This document shows, piece by piece, positions 62,315-64,000 of a stretch of 64,000 nucleotides of DNA. The notes beneath the pieces were generated by a model. It was not told the origin of the DNA and made no database searches. It saw only the letters and a program-made list of their open reading frames with translations. The position numbers and the translations under genes are program-made. The stretch is from positions 124,001-188,000 of the forward strand of contig NZ_VEBK01000007.1 of the NCBI RefSeq assembly GCF_007676755.1. The letters run 5' to 3'. This stretch comes from Bacillus sp. FJAT-22090. Lineage in GTDB: Bacteria; Bacillota; Bacilli; Bacillales_A; Planococcaceae. Within the stretch, counting starts at the first letter, position 1. Each line of letters begins with the position of its first letter.

Positions 62315-63676
62315 ATGAAGCTATCATGTGTTATTAAAGGTCAACATTTTCAATTTCAAACGGTCAAAGAAGTATTGGCTAAAGCAAGTGAGGAAAAATC
62401 GGGGGACAGTATGGCAAGAGTTGCTGCCGGCTCTTCGTTGGAGAGAATGGCAGCAAAGGTTGTATTAAGTGAACTTACTTTAAAAGATATTTATGAAAAT
62501 CCAGTGATCTCTTACGATACAGACGATGTAACCAGAATAATTTACGATGATTTAAGCCAAGCAATTTATAAAAAATTTCAAGGCTGGACTGTTGGAGAGC
62601 TTCGCAACTATATTTTAAGTTTATCAACGGGAGAAGATCAGTTAAAGCAGTTAAGTAGAGGCCTAACAAGTGAAATGATTTCTGGTGTCGCAAAACTGAT
62701 GTCGAGCATAGATCTTGTTATGGCATCCCAGAAAATAAAGATTCAAGCGCATTGCAATACAACTATTGGGGAAAAAGGAAGACTTGCATTCCGTTGCCAG
62801 CCAAATCATCCTAATGATGAACTGGAAGGGATATTATATTCAATCAAAGAAGGGCTTTCCTATGGTTCTGGAGATGCTGTAATTGGTGTTAATCCAAATA
62901 TTGATAGCGTAGATTCAGTGAAAAAGATTTTAACGATGACGCATGATTTCATGGAAACTTGGCAGATTCCTACCCAAAATTGTGTACTAGCACATATTAC
63001 TACGCAGATGAAGGCAGTGGAAAAAGGAGCGCCAATGGCACTAATGTTTCAAAGCTTGGCTGGAACCCAAAAAGGTAATGATGCATTTGGAGTATCAAAC
63101 AACATTTTGGATGAAGGGTATAATTTAATGCAACGATTCGGTACCTCTACAGGACCGAATTTTATGTATTTTGAAACAGGACAAGGATCAGAAGTATCAC
63201 TAGATGCCGCGCATGGTGTGGATATGCAAACGTTGGAGGCACGCACATATGGATATGCGAGACATTGGAAGCCTTTTATGGTCAATAATGTATCAGGATT
63301 TATAGGGCCAGAAACATTATATGATGGAAGACAATTAATCCGCGCTGATTTAGAGGATTTGTTTATGGGGAAAATGCATGGTTTACCAATGGGGATTGCA
63401 CCTACCTATACAAATCATATGGAAGCCGATCAAAATGATCAAGAGATCGGAGGTATGTTAACGACCTTAGCAGGTGCCAACTTTTATATGGGAGTACCAG
63501 CGGGGGATGACGTCATGTTGAATTATCAGGACACCAGTTTTCATGATGATGCGAGTTTAAGAGAAATGTTTGGACTTCGACCACTCCGTGAGTTTGAAAA
63601 ATGGCTAGAAAAAATGGGTATTATGGAAAATGGTAAATTAACCGAAAGAGCAGGAGATTTATCCATTTTTGAATGA
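62315..63676 (+). CDS. eutB: Ethanolamine ammonia-lyase large subunit
   Basis: Adenosylcobalamin-dependent enzyme splitting ethanolamine to acetaldehyde and ammonia. 453 residues, the standard length. Family blocks include AHCNTTIGEKGRLAFRCQPNHP, YGSGDAVIGVNPNIDSV, SLAGTQKGNDAFGVSN, GPNFMYFETGQGSEVSLDAAHGVDMQTLEAR and the terminal LRPLREFEKWLEKMGI. Behind AAGGGAGA at 11 bp. It is followed by eutC after 14 bp; no microcompartment genes are visible before the window ends. Confidence 0.96.
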   Translation: MKLSCVIKGQHFQFQTVKEVLAKASEEKSGDSMARVAAGSSLERMAAKVVLSELTLKDIYENPVISYDTDDVTRIIYDDLSQAIYKKFQGWTVGELRNYILSLSTGEDQLKQLSRGLTSEMISGVAKLMSSIDLVMASQKIKIQAHCNTTIGEKGRLAFRCQPNHPNDELEGILYSIKEGLSYGSGDAVIGVNPNIDSVDSVKKILTMTHDFMETWQIPTQNCVLAHITTQMKAVEKGAPMALMFQSLAGTQKGNDAFGVSNNILDEGYNLMQRFGTSTGPNFMYFETGQGSEVSLDAAHGVDMQTLEARTYGYARHWKPFMVNNVSGFIGPETLYDGRQLIRADLEDLFMGKMHGLPMGIAPTYTNHMEADQNDQEIGGMLTTLAGANFYMGVPAGDDVMLNYQDTSFHDDASLREMFGLRPLREFEKWLEKMGIMENGKLTERAGDLSIFE

Positions 63677-63690
63677 AAGGGGGAAATAAA

Positions 63691-64000
63691 ATGAATAAAG
63701 CAGATATAGTAGAGTTGGTTTTGAAAGAGCTAAAGAACCGAGGAGAAACAACTAAAACAACAGAGGAAACAATCTATTTTTCGGATGAAAAAGAAATGGG
63801 GGTACCTAATCCTCAAAATAAAGAAGTTATTCAAAAAGCACAGAAAATCACTCCTGCTCGAATTGGGATTGGACGTGCAGGCACAAGAATGAGAACTACA
63901 AGCTATTTACAATTTCGTATCGCTCATGCAGCTGCCCAAGACGCAGTGTTAAAAGACGTGGACGATGAATTTATCCATAATCTAGGGTTGCCTATATTAA
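63691..64000 (+). CDS. eutC: Ethanolamine ammonia-lyase small subunit, N-terminal part (window-edge partial)
   Basis: ATG 63691 after AAAGGGGG opens a frame that stays open to the window end (103 codons visible). The N-terminal ~50 residues are charged and low-similarity, as in known EutC. The conserved block TPARIGIGRAGTRMRTTSYLQFRIAHAAAQDAV then follows, which lines the cobalamin site with EutB. The gene continues beyond the window. Confidence 0.93.
   Translation, partial: MNKADIVELVLKELKNRGETTKTTEETIYFSDEKEMGVPNPQNKEVIQKAQKITPARIGIGRAGTRMRTTSYLQFRIAHAAAQDAVLKDVDDEFIHNLGLPIL

Overview
This window is a chromosomal segment of a low-GC, endospore-forming member of the Bacillales. Gene order follows the Bacillus subtilis menG-to-ypwA neighbourhood almost gene for gene, including the qcr, dapB-mgsA-bshA-cca, panBCD-dinG, asnS-dnaD-nth-ponA-recU and mrfAB-gpsB-rnpB blocks. 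The missing trp block, the intergenic repeats and the accessory genes look more like Planococcaceae (Lysinibacillus/Psychrobacillus/Sporosarcina-like) than Bacillus proper. The genus is inference; the family-level synteny is seen in the sequence.

Layout. 1-9.4 kb: end of the menaquinone genes (menG, hepT), ndk, cheR, and the aromatic supraoperon aroC-aroB-aroH-hisC-tyrA-aroA, without a trp operon between aroH and hisC. 9.6-14.1 kb: ypiA, ypiB (reoY), ypiF and the menaquinol:cytochrome c reductase qcrABC. 14.2-22.9 kb: ypjA, a YugP-type protease, a YitT-family protein (minus strand), ypjD, dapB, mgsA, bshA, cca, a minus-strand manganese catalase and birA. 22.9-23.9 kb: a gene-free stretch with two kinds of repeat and a structured leader. 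23.9-32.6 kb: panBCD, dinG, ypmA, ypmB, asnS, dnaD, nth, ypoC. 32.6-33.4 kb: a tandem array of about 180-bp units built from 21-bp sub-repeats. 33.4-48.4 kb: ponA and recU (minus), a 51-codon gene, yppE, mrfA, mrfB, gpsB, the RNase P RNA, a PAS-GGDEF-EAL protein, ypsC, ypvA and ypwA.

48.6-64 kb is accessory and departs from the B. subtilis order. It holds two VOC-fold proteins; four proteins with spore-coat-type SPOCS/DUF3794 sequence (one long and rearranged, three tandem paralogues); a b(o/a)3-type cytochrome oxidase operon on the minus strand, including a 40-residue subunit IIa, preceded by an FNR/CRP-like box; cheX; a 29-residue membrane peptide; dynA; a 3-mercaptopyruvate-type sulfurtransferase; and eutB plus the start of eutC behind a terminator that overlaps an ANTAR-target-like hairpin.

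How the genes fit together: menG/hepT make menaquinone, which the qcr complex oxidises, passing electrons through cytochrome c to oxidases such as the b(o/a)3 enzyme. The aro genes make chorismate and tyrosine/phenylalanine precursors. dapB, ponA, gpsB and ypiB belong to cell-wall synthesis and its control. mrfAB, recU, nth, dinG and ypvA are DNA-repair or helicase functions. The least explained material is the SPOCS paralogue cluster and the 21-bp repeat family.
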